DNA from: Clostridium peptidivorans
GTDB taxonomy: Bacteria; Bacillota; Clostridia; Clostridiales; Clostridiaceae
Length of the DNA: 64,000 nt
Direction: 5' to 3'
Assembly (NCBI RefSeq): GCF_900205925.1
Contig: NZ_OAOD01000008.1
Coordinates: forward strand, 1 to 64,000
Below are positions 1 to 8,941 of the stretch, in pieces. A program made the translations under genes and the position numbers. The stretch's first letter is position 1. Each line of letters opens with the position of its first letter. Under the pieces are notes generated by a model. The model was not told the origin of the DNA and searched no databases. It saw nothing but the letters and a program-made list of their open reading frames with translations.

Positions 1-146
1 TTAAAAGTTTAATCTGTTTCGCTCATCGCGTTTCTTAACATTTAACTGTTAAGTAATTGACTGGTTTCTATTCTCTGTTCAATTTTCAAAGACCCTGTCG
101 CTCCAAGCGACTTTTATATCTTATCATCTTCATTTAAGCTTGTCAA
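1..146 (-). promoter_or_regulatory. rRNA operon promoter and pre-16S leader
   Basis: On the minus strand TTGACA (146-141) and TAAGAT (123-118) are separated by exactly 17 bp, an excellent sigma-A promoter. Transcription then runs off the left edge through a small GTCGCT/AGCGAC hairpin and the segment GGTCTTTGAAAATTGAACAG, which resembles the leader in front of 16S rRNA genes of Firmicutes. No 16S sequence is inside the window, so the rRNA gene is inferred to begin just beyond position 1. Positions 147-357 hold no gene that I can see; a second copy of a GCTCATC..GCGACG-like segment lies at about 209-223. Confidence 0.7.
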
Positions 147-357
147 CTAGTATTTTTTTTCAAAATCTTATTGACTTTTTAAATGTTTTTCATGTTTCTT
201 GTTTGCCGCTCATCTCAGCGACGAATATCATCTTACCATGAGATTATTCATGCACTATTTTTATTAAATACCATTAAACAAAACTAAATGCATCATTACT
301 CATTATCCGACCATATACTTAAAGTTTCATATACTGACACACTAGATAAAGTTTACA

Positions 358-793
358 TTAACTAATCTTATTGCCATATAAATAAACTAATATAAATCCT
401 GCTATAAGTCCTGATGCCTTCCCAGGAATAAATGGCATACTTAAAATAATAATAATCATACTTATTAAGGTATATGGGTAGCCCGATATTTGACATTTTC
501 CTTCTGGAGGACATCCATTAATCTTACGAAAGCGTATATGGGTAGCTAAAATTGCTGCATATGTAAAAAGCAAAGCAAAACCACCAGAGCTTATCAAGAA
601 TAAATACACTCTAGGAAGCAGCATACCAAAACCTAATCCTAAAAGCATGGCAAAACCAGAAAATAATATCCCACGTCTAGGAACATTACTTTCATCTATT
701 AACCATTCAGGAGCATGACCTTCATCTGCAAATGTTAAAAAAGATTTAAATAAAAAGTGCAGAGCTTCTGCTCTGCACTTAAAACCTTTACCC
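358..793 (-). pseudogene. Remnant of an APC/AAT-family amino-acid permease (C-terminal part)
   Basis: The reading frame closed by the stop at 358-360 encodes about 130 residues resembling the end of basic or aromatic amino-acid permeases: a GHAPEWL...VPRRG loop followed by four hydrophobic helices. The family normally has about 450 residues, so the first two thirds are missing. Upstream the frame enters a terminator hairpin and then an in-frame TAG near 793. A Met at 648 could start a 96-residue protein, but it lies inside a transmembrane helix and has no ribosome binding site. I call it a decayed gene at the edge of an rRNA operon. Confidence 0.7.
755..780 (-). terminator. Intrinsic terminator of the sigma-54 activator gene
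   Basis: Perfect 11-bp arms AAGTGCAGAGC / GCTCTGCACTT with a 4-nt loop. On the minus strand they are followed by TTTTATTT. It lies about 115 bases after the stop of the regulator gene that ends at 896. Confidence 0.85.
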
Positions 794-895
794 TATTTTT
801 ATAAGCCTTTCTTTAGCCAATATTCTATCTATGATTTATCCTCCACAGTAAAGTATCATTTATTTCTCACTTGCCACTTGCCACCTGGGTGGCAC

Positions 896-2317
896 TTATT
901 CTTCCACTTCAACTGCTTTAGAAAATTTAATATTAAGTTTCTCTAACTTCTTATATAATGTGGTTCTGTGTATGCCTAAGTCCTTAGCTGCCTTAGAAAT
1001 TTTATAGTTATTTTCCATCAATGACTCTAAAATTATATCTTTTTCAAATTCATTTAATATAAAATCTAAAGTACCGCCTTTAACCTCAGAAGCTGCATTT
1101 GGAGCAAAGGTTATTAAATTTGATGGTAAATGCTTAACTCCTAATATATCCTTTTCAGTTAGAACATAGGCACTTTCAATAACGTTCTTTAACTCTCTTA
1201 TATTTCCTTGCCACTTGTGATTTAATAATAATTCTATTGCTCTTTGAGATATAGTAATATCAGTTTTATACTTTTTGTTGAGTCCACCTAAGAAGTGATT
1301 TATGAATAGCAGTATATCTTCTTTTCTTTGTCTTAGAGGGGGTATTTTTATGTTTATAACATTTAATCTATAAAATAAATCTTCTCTAAATTTCTTTTCC
1401 TTAATTAATTTTCTTAAATCTTGATGAGTTGCAGCAATAACTCTTACATCTATTGGTATAGGTTCATACCCTCCAATTCTTTCAATTTCATTTTCCTGTA
1501 GCACTCTAAGAAGTTTTGCCTGCATATGAAGGGGCATGTCCCCTATCTCATCTAAAAATATTGTTCCCTTATGAGCAAGTTGAAATTTACCCTTTTTCCC
1601 ACCCTTTTTAGCTCCAGTAAAAGAGCCTTCTTCATAACCAAAAAGCTCTGATTCTAAAAGTTCATCTGGAATTGCAGCACAGTTTATTCTTATGATAGGG
1701 TTGTTTTTTCTATCAGAGGCATAGTGTATTGCATTTGCAAAAACCTCTTTTCCGGTGCCAGTTTCTCCATTTATTAAAACTGCTAAATTGCTCCTAGATG
1801 CTTTTCTAGCTAATTCTTTTACCTCAATAAAAGATTCACTTTCCCCGAGTATACAATTAAAATCAAATTTACTTTCTCCTAGTCTTTGAAGCTCATCCTT
1901 ATAATATTTTAATTCCTGATCCTGTTTGTATAATTTTTGAGATAAGTTAAGTGTTTGAATCCTAAATTTAACTTGAGCTACTGCCGCTATTACTTTACCA
2001 TTTTCCTTAACTGGAGCCCTAGTTACAAATAAAAACTTATCTCCATTATAATGCTGTCCATGAACTAGAGGATGAATTACATCTACTTCCTTCATGCCAG
2101 AACTAGCTATTTCCCGCATCTTAGTGTTTTTTATAAATTCTTCGATATTATGACCAATAGCTTTTTCTTTTGTGGTACCTAAAAAATCGCAATATGAATT
2201 ATTTATATCAAATATAGTTCCATCAACTTTAGTTACTACGAAGCCGTCCTCAGTCATATCTAAAATCTCATTAAAAATTAACTTATAATGCTCTAAATTA
2301 TTCATATCACTACTCAT
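896..2317 (-). CDS. PAS-domain sigma-54-dependent transcriptional activator of the acyl-CoA operon
   Basis: A 473-residue enhancer-binding protein. Residues about 1-130 form a PAS-like sensor with no receiver domain. The AAA+ core (about 155-390) has Walker A GETGTGKE, the sigma-54 contact loop as GSFTGA, Walker B IFLDEIGD and the arginine-finger segment FREDLFYRLN. The last 50 residues are a Fis-type helix-turn-helix (KISKAAKDLGIHRTTLYKK). The start ATG has GGGGGTG upstream. The gene follows the seven-gene operon but is separated by a terminator (2404-2432), so it probably has its own promoter. It is the obvious activator of the -24/-12 promoter at 9781-9799, perhaps sensing a small ligand or acyl-CoA through PAS; the ligand is unknown. 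Confidence 0.93.
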   Translation of the reverse strand: MSSDMNNLEHYKLIFNEILDMTEDGFVVTKVDGTIFDINNSYCDFLGTTKEKAIGHNIEEFIKNTKMREIASSGMKEVDVIHPLVHGQHYNGDKFLFVTRAPVKENGKVIAAVAQVKFRIQTLNLSQKLYKQDQELKYYKDELQRLGESKFDFNCILGESESFIEVKELARKASRSNLAVLINGETGTGKEVFANAIHYASDRKNNPIIRINCAAIPDELLESELFGYEEGSFTGAKKGGKKGKFQLAHKGTIFLDEIGDMPLHMQAKLLRVLQENEIERIGGYEPIPIDVRVIAATHQDLRKLIKEKKFREDLFYRLNVINIKIPPLRQRKEDILLFINHFLGGLNKKYKTDITISQRAIELLLNHKWQGNIRELKNVIESAYVLTEKDILGVKHLPSNLITFAPNAASEVKGGTLDFILNEFEKDIILESLMENNYKISKAAKDLGIHRTTLYKKLEKLNIKFSKAVEVEE

Positions 2318-2403
2318 CTTATTTTCACCCCCGTTTTTATACTAAAAACAATTAAATATTATTATACCATAAATTTACAAGAACTGCATGAACAATATAT
2401 AAA

Positions 2404-2432
2404 AAATAAGCAGACATAGCGCCTGCTTATTT
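2404..2432 (-). terminator. Intrinsic terminator after the acyl-CoA operon
   Basis: Arms AAATAAGCAG / CTGCTTATTT with a 9-nt loop, followed on the minus strand by TTTATATAT. It closes the operon after the MaoC-type gene and isolates the downstream regulator gene. Confidence 0.8.
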
Positions 2433-2447
2433 AAATATTTATTAACT

Positions 2448-2888
2448 TTATTTTGTAGCCATAACTGTGGCTTCACCATCAATGACTAATTCCCCTCTTT
2501 GATTAACAACAGTGGTTCTCATTACAGCAATTTTCTTTTCAGGACGCATGGAAATAACTTCACCTGTAGCTGTGATTGTATCTCCAAACTTAACTGGCAA
2601 TAAAAATTTACATGTTTGACCTAAATAAATGGCATCTGCACCAGGAATAAGCATACCGACAATTGTTGAAAAGAATGATGCCGTAAGCATTCCATGAACG
2701 ATTCTTTCACCAAACCTTGTTGTTTTAGCATATTCAGCATTTACATGTACTGGGTTAATGTCACCAATTAAACCTGCATAGGTATACACATCTGCCTCTG
2801 AAATAGTTTTTGTTACACTTTTTTTCATGCCAATATAAATTTCATTAATGCTGTACCCACTCATATTTAAGCTATTTTCATCTATCAT
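2448..2888 (-). CDS. MaoC-type (R)-specific enoyl-CoA hydratase
   Basis: A 146-residue single hot-dog-fold protein. The motif YAGLIGDINPVH carries the Asp and His used by (R)-specific enoyl-CoA hydratases, and the tail matches the family (GEVISMRPEKK). It should interconvert trans-2-enoyl-CoA and (R)-3-hydroxyacyl-CoA. The ATG at 2888 is preferred to the one at 2897 because AGGGGGG directly abuts the latter but is 9 nt from the former. It is the last gene of the operon, 32 bases after etfA. With the crotonase encoded at the front of the operon it could link the (R) and (S) 3-hydroxyacyl-CoA pools through the enoyl-CoA; that is inference. Confidence 0.88.
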   Translation of the reverse strand: MIDENSLNMSGYSINEIYIGMKKSVTKTISEADVYTYAGLIGDINPVHVNAEYAKTTRFGERIVHGMLTASFFSTIVGMLIPGADAIYLGQTCKFLLPVKFGDTITATGEVISMRPEKKIAVMRTTVVNQRGELVIDGEATVMATK

Positions 2889-2920
2889 ACTATTCATCCC
2901 CCCTACCTTTCACTATAAAT

Positions 2921-3961
2921 TTAAATCTCAAATTCCTTATTTCTTTCTATTTCTTCAATCATAGCTGGTATTACTTCTTTTAAATCTCCCACAATTCCAA
3001 AATCGCAAACCTTGAAAATAGGAGCTGTTTTATCACTGTTAATTGCTACAATATATTTTGATTCGCTCATACCAGCTAAATGCTGAATAGCACCAGAGAT
3101 ACCACAAGCAAAATAAATTTCTGGTCTTACTGTTGTACCTGTCTGTCCTACCTGATGCATACTATCTATCCATCCTGCATCAACACAGGCTCTAGAAGAA
3201 CCAACTTCCCCTCCTAATTTGTCAGCAAGGGCTTTAATGAGTTCAAAACCTTCAGGTCCCTTTACTCCACGTCCCCCGGATACAATAATTTTTGCCTCCG
3301 TAAGATCTACCCTTCTTCTGCCGCTTTTTATAATTTCAACAACCTTAGCTGTAATATCTTCCTCAGTAATTTCAGGAATTATTTTTTCAATAACTCCAGT
3401 AAAATTATCCACATGGGCTGCTTTTTTCATCACCCCAGGTCTTACTGTAGCCATTTGAGGTCTATTTTTAGGACAGATGATAGTTGCCATTAAATTGCCT
3501 CCAAAAGCAGGTCTTGTCTGAAGAATTTTCCCATCTTCAGGATCAATTTCAAGCTTTGTGCAGTCAGCAACAAGTCCTGTACCAATTTTAGCTGCAATTC
3601 TAGGCCCTATATCTCTTCCTATTGATGTAGCTCCAACTAGTACAATTTCAGGTTTTCTCTCAAGAATAAGATTTGAAACAGAAAGTGCATATCCATCGGT
3701 TGAAAAAATCTTTAATAATGGACTGCAGATGTATAAAACTCTGTCTGCTCCATAATTAAGAAGCTTATTTACTTCCTCATCAATTCCATATCCTGCAACA
3801 ACAACTGCTACCTTTTTATTAATTTCGCTTGCAAGCTTTTTTGCTTCACCAATTAATTCAATGGTTACAGGATGAATCTTTCCTTCTCTTTGCTCACCAA
3901 TTACCCAAACATCATTATAATTATTTAAATTAATATCCTGATTTACTTTTGCTCTTTCCAT
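2921..3961 (-). CDS. etfA: Electron transfer flavoprotein alpha subunit
   Basis: 346 residues with the FAD-binding EtfA C-terminal half: GGRGVKGPEGF, GEVGSSRACVDAGW, GQTGTTVRPEIYFACGISG and IVAINSDKTAPIFKVCDFG-type segments. The N-terminal half is the nucleotide-binding-like domain. It forms the heterodimer with EtfB, encoded 15 bases upstream, and takes electrons from the acyl-CoA dehydrogenase of the same operon or passes them to it. In clostridia such dehydrogenase-Etf complexes can bifurcate electrons from NADH to ferredoxin and crotonyl-CoA; whether this one does cannot be read from sequence alone. GGGGGTAGGTG precedes the ATG. Confidence 0.96.
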   Translation of the reverse strand: MERAKVNQDINLNNYNDVWVIGEQREGKIHPVTIELIGEAKKLASEINKKVAVVVAGYGIDEEVNKLLNYGADRVLYICSPLLKIFSTDGYALSVSNLILERKPEIVLVGATSIGRDIGPRIAAKIGTGLVADCTKLEIDPEDGKILQTRPAFGGNLMATIICPKNRPQMATVRPGVMKKAAHVDNFTGVIEKIIPEITEEDITAKVVEIIKSGRRRVDLTEAKIIVSGGRGVKGPEGFELIKALADKLGGEVGSSRACVDAGWIDSMHQVGQTGTTVRPEIYFACGISGAIQHLAGMSESKYIVAINSDKTAPIFKVCDFGIVGDLKEVIPAMIEEIERNKEFEI

Positions 3962-3976
3962 ATTTGCACCTACCCC

Positions 3977-4771
3977 CTATATAAGCTTCAGATCAGCAAG
4001 CTTATTTACTAAAATAGCTGCTTTTTCTTTTCCGCTTATTCCATCAATAATTTCTGCTGTTTTAGACTTTGTTGGTACAAAGGATTTAAATACATTAGTT
4101 GGAGAACCCTTAAGACCAATTTGCGTAGGGTCAACTTCTAAATCATTAAAACTCCAAACAGTAATTTCATCAGATTCATGTGCATAATACTTAAATATGC
4201 CTTTTACACTTGGATATCTTGGAGTATTCAATTCTTTAATGGCTGTTAAAAGTACTGGTAATTTTGCTTCTATTATATAATCTCCTGTTTCTGTAAACCT
4301 TGTTACTGTTACTTTCTCCTCATCTACCTTGATTTCCTTAGCATATGTTATTTGTGGAACCCCTAAAAATTCAGCAATTTCTGGCCCAACCTGTGCTGTA
4401 TCACCATCAATGGCCTGTCTTCCACAAAGTATAATATCGTAATTTCCAACCTTTTCAATTGCTGCTGCAATAATAGTAGCAGTAGCCCATGTATCAGAAC
4501 CACCAAAAGCTCTATCACTTATTAAAACTGCCTCATCAGCACCCATGGCAAGGGCTTCTCTTAATGCATCTTTTGCTTGAGGAGGTCCCATGCTAATTAC
4601 AGTAACCCTGCCGCCCTTTTCATCTTTAATTGCAAGGGCTGCCTCAAGGGCATTTTTATCATCAGGATTGATAATACTTGGAACACCATCTCTTATAAGT
4701 GTCCCTGTTTCTTGATTAATTCTAACTTCATTTGTATCTGGAACCTGTTTTAAACATACAATGATATTCAT
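3977..4771 (-). CDS. etfB: Electron transfer flavoprotein beta subunit
   Basis: 264 residues, the usual EtfB length. The start MNIIVCLKQVPDT and the segments INPDDKNALEAAL and LAMGADEAVLISD are typical of EtfB. It lies 10 bases after the acyl-CoA dehydrogenase stop and 15 bases before etfA, so the three are certainly co-transcribed and translated as a stoichiometric set. GGAGG lies immediately upstream of the ATG. Confidence 0.96.
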   Translation of the reverse strand: MNIIVCLKQVPDTNEVRINQETGTLIRDGVPSIINPDDKNALEAALAIKDEKGGRVTVISMGPPQAKDALREALAMGADEAVLISDRAFGGSDTWATATIIAAAIEKVGNYDIILCGRQAIDGDTAQVGPEIAEFLGVPQITYAKEIKVDEEKVTVTRFTETGDYIIEAKLPVLLTAIKELNTPRYPSVKGIFKYYAHESDEITVWSFNDLEVDPTQIGLKGSPTNVFKSFVPTKSKTAEIIDGISGKEKAAILVNKLADLKLI

Positions 4772-4781
4772 TTTTCTCCTC

Positions 4782-5918
4782 CTAGCTTAATACTTCTCTT
4801 GAAATTACTAATTTGTGAATTTCAGAAGTACCTTCATATATTTCAGTAATCTTTGCATCACGATACATTCTTTCTAGTGGATAATCCCTCATATAGCCAT
4901 AGCCACCGTGAATTTGCAATGCAAGATTTGTAACAACTCTTGCTGTATCCGCTGCATTTAATTTAGCCATAGCTGCCTCCTTAGTGTGTTTCTCTCCAAT
5001 TGTCTTTAAGTGAGCAGCATAGTAAACTAACCATCTGGCTGCTTCAATCTTAGTTGCCATCTCTGCTATATACCAGCTAAGACCTTGAAGAGCTGTAAGA
5101 GGCTTACCAAATTGAACTCTTTCCTTCATATATTTTACGCTTTCTTCTAAAGCACCTTCAGCTATGCCAAGGGCTTGAGCACCGATACCAATTCTAGCAC
5201 CGTCAAGAGCATTCATTGCCATCATGAATCCCTTGACTTCTACTCCCACAAGATTTTCCTTTGGAACTCGGCAATTATCAAATATAAGCTCTACAGTTTC
5301 TGAGGCATGAATGCCCATCTTATCTTCAATCTTACCTATAGTAAAACCTGGAGTTCCCTTTTCTACAACAATTGTAGATAAGCCTTTTAGGCCTTTTTCT
5401 GGCTGCGTTGATGCAATTATAGCTAAATATTGCGCCTGTCCTCCACCAGAAATAAAACATTTAGTTCCATTAAGAATATATTCATCTCCATCTAATATGG
5501 CCGTTGTTTTAGCAGCGCCTGCATCTGAACCCGCATTAGGCTCTGTTAAAGCAAAAGCACCAAGGCATCCTCCACTTGTTACCTGTGGCAAATATTTTTG
5601 TTTCTGTTCTTCAGAACCAAACTTTTGAATAATAGAAGAAAAAACTGTGTGTATTGAAAGAATAGCAGCTGTAGCTCCACATTTTTTAGCTATTTCTGAA
5701 ACTACTATAACTTTATCAATATCATTTCCACCTGATCCTCCATATTCTAAAGGTGTTCCAATTCCTGTGAATCCTATCCTTGCCATTTTGTCAAAGGTCT
5801 CTCGTGGAAATCTTCCTGTCTTATCAATTTCAGCTGCAATAGGCTGAACTTCCTTTTCTGCAAACTCTCTTGCAACCTTTTGTAACATACGTTGTGCATC
5901 TGTTAACTTAAAATCCAT
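4782..5918 (-). CDS. Short-chain acyl-CoA dehydrogenase (butyryl-CoA dehydrogenase-like)
   Basis: 378 residues, the same length as clostridial butyryl-CoA dehydrogenase. Family signatures are visible: GAFALTEPNAGSDAGA in the FAD/substrate domain, QFGKPLTALQGL, IHGGYGYMRDYPLERMYRDA and the YEGTSEIHKLV region with the expected catalytic glutamate position. It oxidises a short acyl-CoA to the trans-2-enoyl-CoA, or the reverse, with EtfAB as redox partner; etfB and etfA follow directly. The substrate could be butyryl-CoA or a branched short-chain acyl-CoA; sequence alone does not separate these. Confidence 0.93.
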   Translation of the reverse strand: MDFKLTDAQRMLQKVAREFAEKEVQPIAAEIDKTGRFPRETFDKMARIGFTGIGTPLEYGGSGGNDIDKVIVVSEIAKKCGATAAILSIHTVFSSIIQKFGSEEQKQKYLPQVTSGGCLGAFALTEPNAGSDAGAAKTTAILDGDEYILNGTKCFISGGGQAQYLAIIASTQPEKGLKGLSTIVVEKGTPGFTIGKIEDKMGIHASETVELIFDNCRVPKENLVGVEVKGFMMAMNALDGARIGIGAQALGIAEGALEESVKYMKERVQFGKPLTALQGLSWYIAEMATKIEAARWLVYYAAHLKTIGEKHTKEAAMAKLNAADTARVVTNLALQIHGGYGYMRDYPLERMYRDAKITEIYEGTSEIHKLVISREVLS

Positions 5919-5942
5919 ATTATATCCTCCTATTTTCTAATT

Positions 5943-7502
5943 TTAAAGTGAAAGTCCCATCTTCTCATCGTTAAATATTCTTTCATCCATTAACTTCAAA
6001 TCCTCTGCGATGAGTGGCTTAAACTCCATATTTGCAAGAATATCTTTCTCTAAATTAACTCCTGGAGCAATTTCAATAAGCATAATTCCATTTTGGGTAA
6101 GCTTAAATACGGCTCTTTCTGTTATATAATAAACCTGCTGTCCAGTTTCAGTTGCATATTCACCTGAAAAGGTAATCTGTTCTAGTTCTTTTTTGAACTT
6201 TATGCCCTTTCCATCCTTTATAATATTAAGTTTTCCATCTTTAATTTCAACTTCCATTTTTCCAGCTTTAAAAGTTCCTGTAAAACATACTTTCTTAGCA
6301 TTTTGTGATATATTTATAAATCCACCAGGACCTACAACTCTTCCTGCAAATTTAGATACATTAACATTACCTAAAGCATCAATCTCAGCAGCACCAAGGA
6401 ATGACATATCCACTCCACCACCATCATAAACATCAAATATATCAGGCTGCTTATATATAGATTCAGGATTAACAGAACCGCCAATTGCAATACCACCTGT
6501 AGGTACACCACCAAGAGCACCTGATTCAATTGAAAGTGTAATCTTATCTGCAAATCCCTCTTCCCCTGCAACTGCCGCCACAGACTCTGGAACACCAATA
6601 CCTAAATTAATAAGACAATTAGGTTTTAGCTCTAAAGCACCTCTTCTTCCACAAACCTTTCTTTGATCTAATTTCATAGGCTCAATAGATGCTAAAGGCA
6701 CCTTTGTTTCACCTGATAATTCTGGCCTATAGTGCGCATATGCATATGTCTGAAGACTATTTTCTTTGCTACCTTCTACAATATAATCAACCATAAAGCC
6801 ATGAACCTTAACATCATGTGCTTTTATGCTTCCCTTTTCAACAATTTGATCAACTTGAGCTATAACAATACCTCCTGAATTATGAGTTGCAGCCGCCATT
6901 TCTAATTGATCAGAAATCAGCGCCTCTCTGCATAAGGAAATATTCCCACTTTCGTCAGCTAATGAGCCTTTAATAAAACAAATATTAATAGGGAAAGATT
7001 TATAAAGTAGATAATCTTCACCTTCTATGTTCACTATTGAAACAACCTCTTCCCCAGAATCAATAGCCGCCTCATTTGCTTTACAGCCTTCAATTCTAGG
7101 ATCTGCAAAGGTTTTTAAGCCAATATGAGTTAAAACTCCTGGTTTTCCTCCTGCAATTGCTCTAAGCATATGAGATGTAACCCCTTGAGGAATCATAAAA
7201 GCTGCTAATTTATTTTCAACAGTTAATTTATTTAGTCTTGGCTCCAAACCAATATGTGCACATACAAGTTTTTTAACTAAACCTTCTTCCCCAAGATGAT
7301 TAGCGCCTCTTTCCCCTCCATCACCAACCGCTGCACAGTGAAAAACAAAGAGATTCTTAGGCGACTTTGTTTCAATATATCTATTTTGCAGGGCTATTAA
7401 TAAATCTTCTGGAATCCCAAAGCTTGTAAAACCTCCAATACCAATTGTCATGTTATCTTTAACCATTTCTGCAGCTTGCCTAGCTGTAATTATTTTACTC
7501 AT
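5943..7502 (-). CDS. Fused alpha-beta acyl-CoA:acetate/3-keto-acid CoA-transferase
   Basis: 519 residues with both CoA-transferase halves in one chain, like YdiF and propionate CoA-transferase. The N-terminal half begins SKIITARQAAEMVKDN...GIGGFTSFG. The C-terminal half has LINLGIGVPESVA and LSIESGALGGVPTGG, whose Glu is in the position of the catalytic glutamate that forms the glutamyl-CoA thioester. The ATG at 7502 is chosen over 7538 because AAGGAGG lies 7 nt upstream. It would activate an imported acid by moving CoA from acetyl-CoA or a product acyl-CoA, without ATP. It sits between the permease and acyl-CoA dehydrogenase genes. Confidence 0.92.
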   Translation of the reverse strand: MSKIITARQAAEMVKDNMTIGIGGFTSFGIPEDLLIALQNRYIETKSPKNLFVFHCAAVGDGGERGANHLGEEGLVKKLVCAHIGLEPRLNKLTVENKLAAFMIPQGVTSHMLRAIAGGKPGVLTHIGLKTFADPRIEGCKANEAAIDSGEEVVSIVNIEGEDYLLYKSFPINICFIKGSLADESGNISLCREALISDQLEMAAATHNSGGIVIAQVDQIVEKGSIKAHDVKVHGFMVDYIVEGSKENSLQTYAYAHYRPELSGETKVPLASIEPMKLDQRKVCGRRGALELKPNCLINLGIGVPESVAAVAGEEGFADKITLSIESGALGGVPTGGIAIGGSVNPESIYKQPDIFDVYDGGGVDMSFLGAAEIDALGNVNVSKFAGRVVGPGGFINISQNAKKVCFTGTFKAGKMEVEIKDGKLNIIKDGKGIKFKKELEQITFSGEYATETGQQVYYITERAVFKLTQNGIMLIEIAPGVNLEKDILANMEFKPLIAEDLKLMDERIFNDEKMGLSL

Positions 7503-7553
7503 ACTATAAACCTCCTTTAAGTTAAATAAAATTATCAATTAATACAGATATAT

Positions 7554-7575
7554 GGACATAAGTTAAATTATGTCC
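7554..7575 (-). other. Intergenic hairpin between permease and CoA-transferase genes
   Basis: Perfect arms GGACATAA / TTATGTCC with a 6-nt loop sit in the only large gap (97 bases) within the operon. There is no T-run, so it is not a standard terminator. It may act in mRNA processing or tune the ratio of permease to enzymes. Confidence 0.5.
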
Positions 7576-7599
7576 GTACATACTTTTATACTCACTCTT

Positions 7600-8919
7600 C
7601 TATGGAAGGAATGGGAACATTGTAAATAAAATAACCGCAACTACAGAACCAATTAGTGGAGCAACTACTGTTAGCCAGAATATTGGACCATATGCATCAT
7701 GATGCGTTTCATTGCATAAACCATTTGTAACTGTTACTACGTATCCATTGTGTGGTAGTGAATCAAGTGCTGCGGATGAAATAGCCATTGTTCTATGGAT
7801 TGCTCCTGCTGCAACACCTCTTGCTAAATAAACAGGTCCTATTAGAGGAGCTGCAATTCCCAGGCCTCCAGATGCAGAACCACATATACCTGCTATAACT
7901 GTTGTACCTACAGCAATACCTACAAATTCTGGTCCAGGAATATTAACCATTGCATCAACAATAGCTGGAAATGCTATAGCTGCTTTAACTACTGCACCAA
8001 AACCAACAACAGCGCAGGTATTACTAATTGCAAATACAGAAGTCTTGCAGCCTTCTCCTATATTATTTATAACTTCTTTGTTATCTTGATATTTATTTAA
8101 AATAATAAATACTATTACGGTGCCAGCAAATACACCTGCTTCAAGAGGAAGCAGCACTTTGCCGTTAACTTTAACATTTATTAATATTATTGTAATGATT
8201 AATGGAATTAAAGCCGCAATTCCACTTGGAAGTTTTGAGTTATCATGAAAATTATCAACAGATTTCGCTACAAAGTGCTCACCATTTGCCTTTGCTTTAT
8301 TTACCATTCTATATAACATAATTGCTCCAACTATAAGAATGACAAAGGCTGAAATAAATCCGTTTACTGCACCCGCCATTAGATCGGTGCCTAGTGTTTG
8401 AGCTGGAATAGCATTTTGAATTTGAGGAGCACCAGGAGCAACCATAGCAAATGTAGAGCATCCAAATGTCAGTGCACCTGGAATAAATCTTCTAGGTAAA
8501 TCTGCTTCTTTAAAAACCTCCAGGGCAATAGGAAATACTGCAAAACTGGCAACAAAAACGCTAACTCCGCCGTAGGAGATGATTCCACAAGCCAAAGGAA
8601 TTGAAATTAAAGCCATTTTCGTACCAAAGGTTTTAACAATCATTTTTGCTATTGCCTTAGCGCCATTTGTAACCTCGTACATTTTCCCCATTAATGTACC
8701 GGTTAAGAAAATCAAGAAATTAGCCTTAAAGAAACTAACAAATCCTGCCATATAATTTTCTTTTAAAGCAGTATATAAATTAATACCTCCAGTTAAGGCA
8801 ACAATAGCAGAACAGGTTATAGCTATGATGAAAATATTAACACCCTTCATTACCCAGTACATTAATAGTGCAAGTGCTACTATAATACCAATTAAACTTA
8901 TAATTTCTGAACCTGACAT
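7600..8919 (-). CDS. GntP-family organic-acid permease
   Basis: 439 residues, almost entirely hydrophobic with 11-13 predicted membrane helices and GntP-type motifs such as SYGGVSVFVASFAVFPIA and ICGSASGGLGIAAPL. Members near CoA-transferase and hydroxybutyrate genes are thought to carry short carboxylates such as 3-hydroxybutyrate, whereas the founding member carries gluconate. Its place between crotonase and CoA-transferase points to uptake of a short-chain (hydroxy- or enoic) acid. GGAAGGGGG precedes the ATG. Confidence 0.88.
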   Translation of the reverse strand: MSGSEIISLIGIIVALALLMYWVMKGVNIFIIAITCSAIVALTGGINLYTALKENYMAGFVSFFKANFLIFLTGTLMGKMYEVTNGAKAIAKMIVKTFGTKMALISIPLACGIISYGGVSVFVASFAVFPIALEVFKEADLPRRFIPGALTFGCSTFAMVAPGAPQIQNAIPAQTLGTDLMAGAVNGFISAFVILIVGAIMLYRMVNKAKANGEHFVAKSVDNFHDNSKLPSGIAALIPLIITIILINVKVNGKVLLPLEAGVFAGTVIVFIILNKYQDNKEVINNIGEGCKTSVFAISNTCAVVGFGAVVKAAIAFPAIVDAMVNIPGPEFVGIAVGTTVIAGICGSASGGLGIAAPLIGPVYLARGVAAGAIHRTMAISSAALDSLPHNGYVVTVTNGLCNETHHDAYGPIFWLTVVAPLIGSVVAVILFTMFPFLP

Positions 8920-8941
8920 ACTTTAACCCCCTTCCATTTTT

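Noticed and set aside
868-897. TGCCACC/GGTGGCA hairpin at the stop of the sigma-54 regulator gene
   Set aside because: No T-run follows it, and a clear terminator lies at 755-780; not called as a feature.
3219-3458. Plus-strand open frame over etfA
   Set aside because: Lies wholly inside etfA, low-complexity Ser/Ile/Pro composition, no ribosome binding site; shadow of a real gene.
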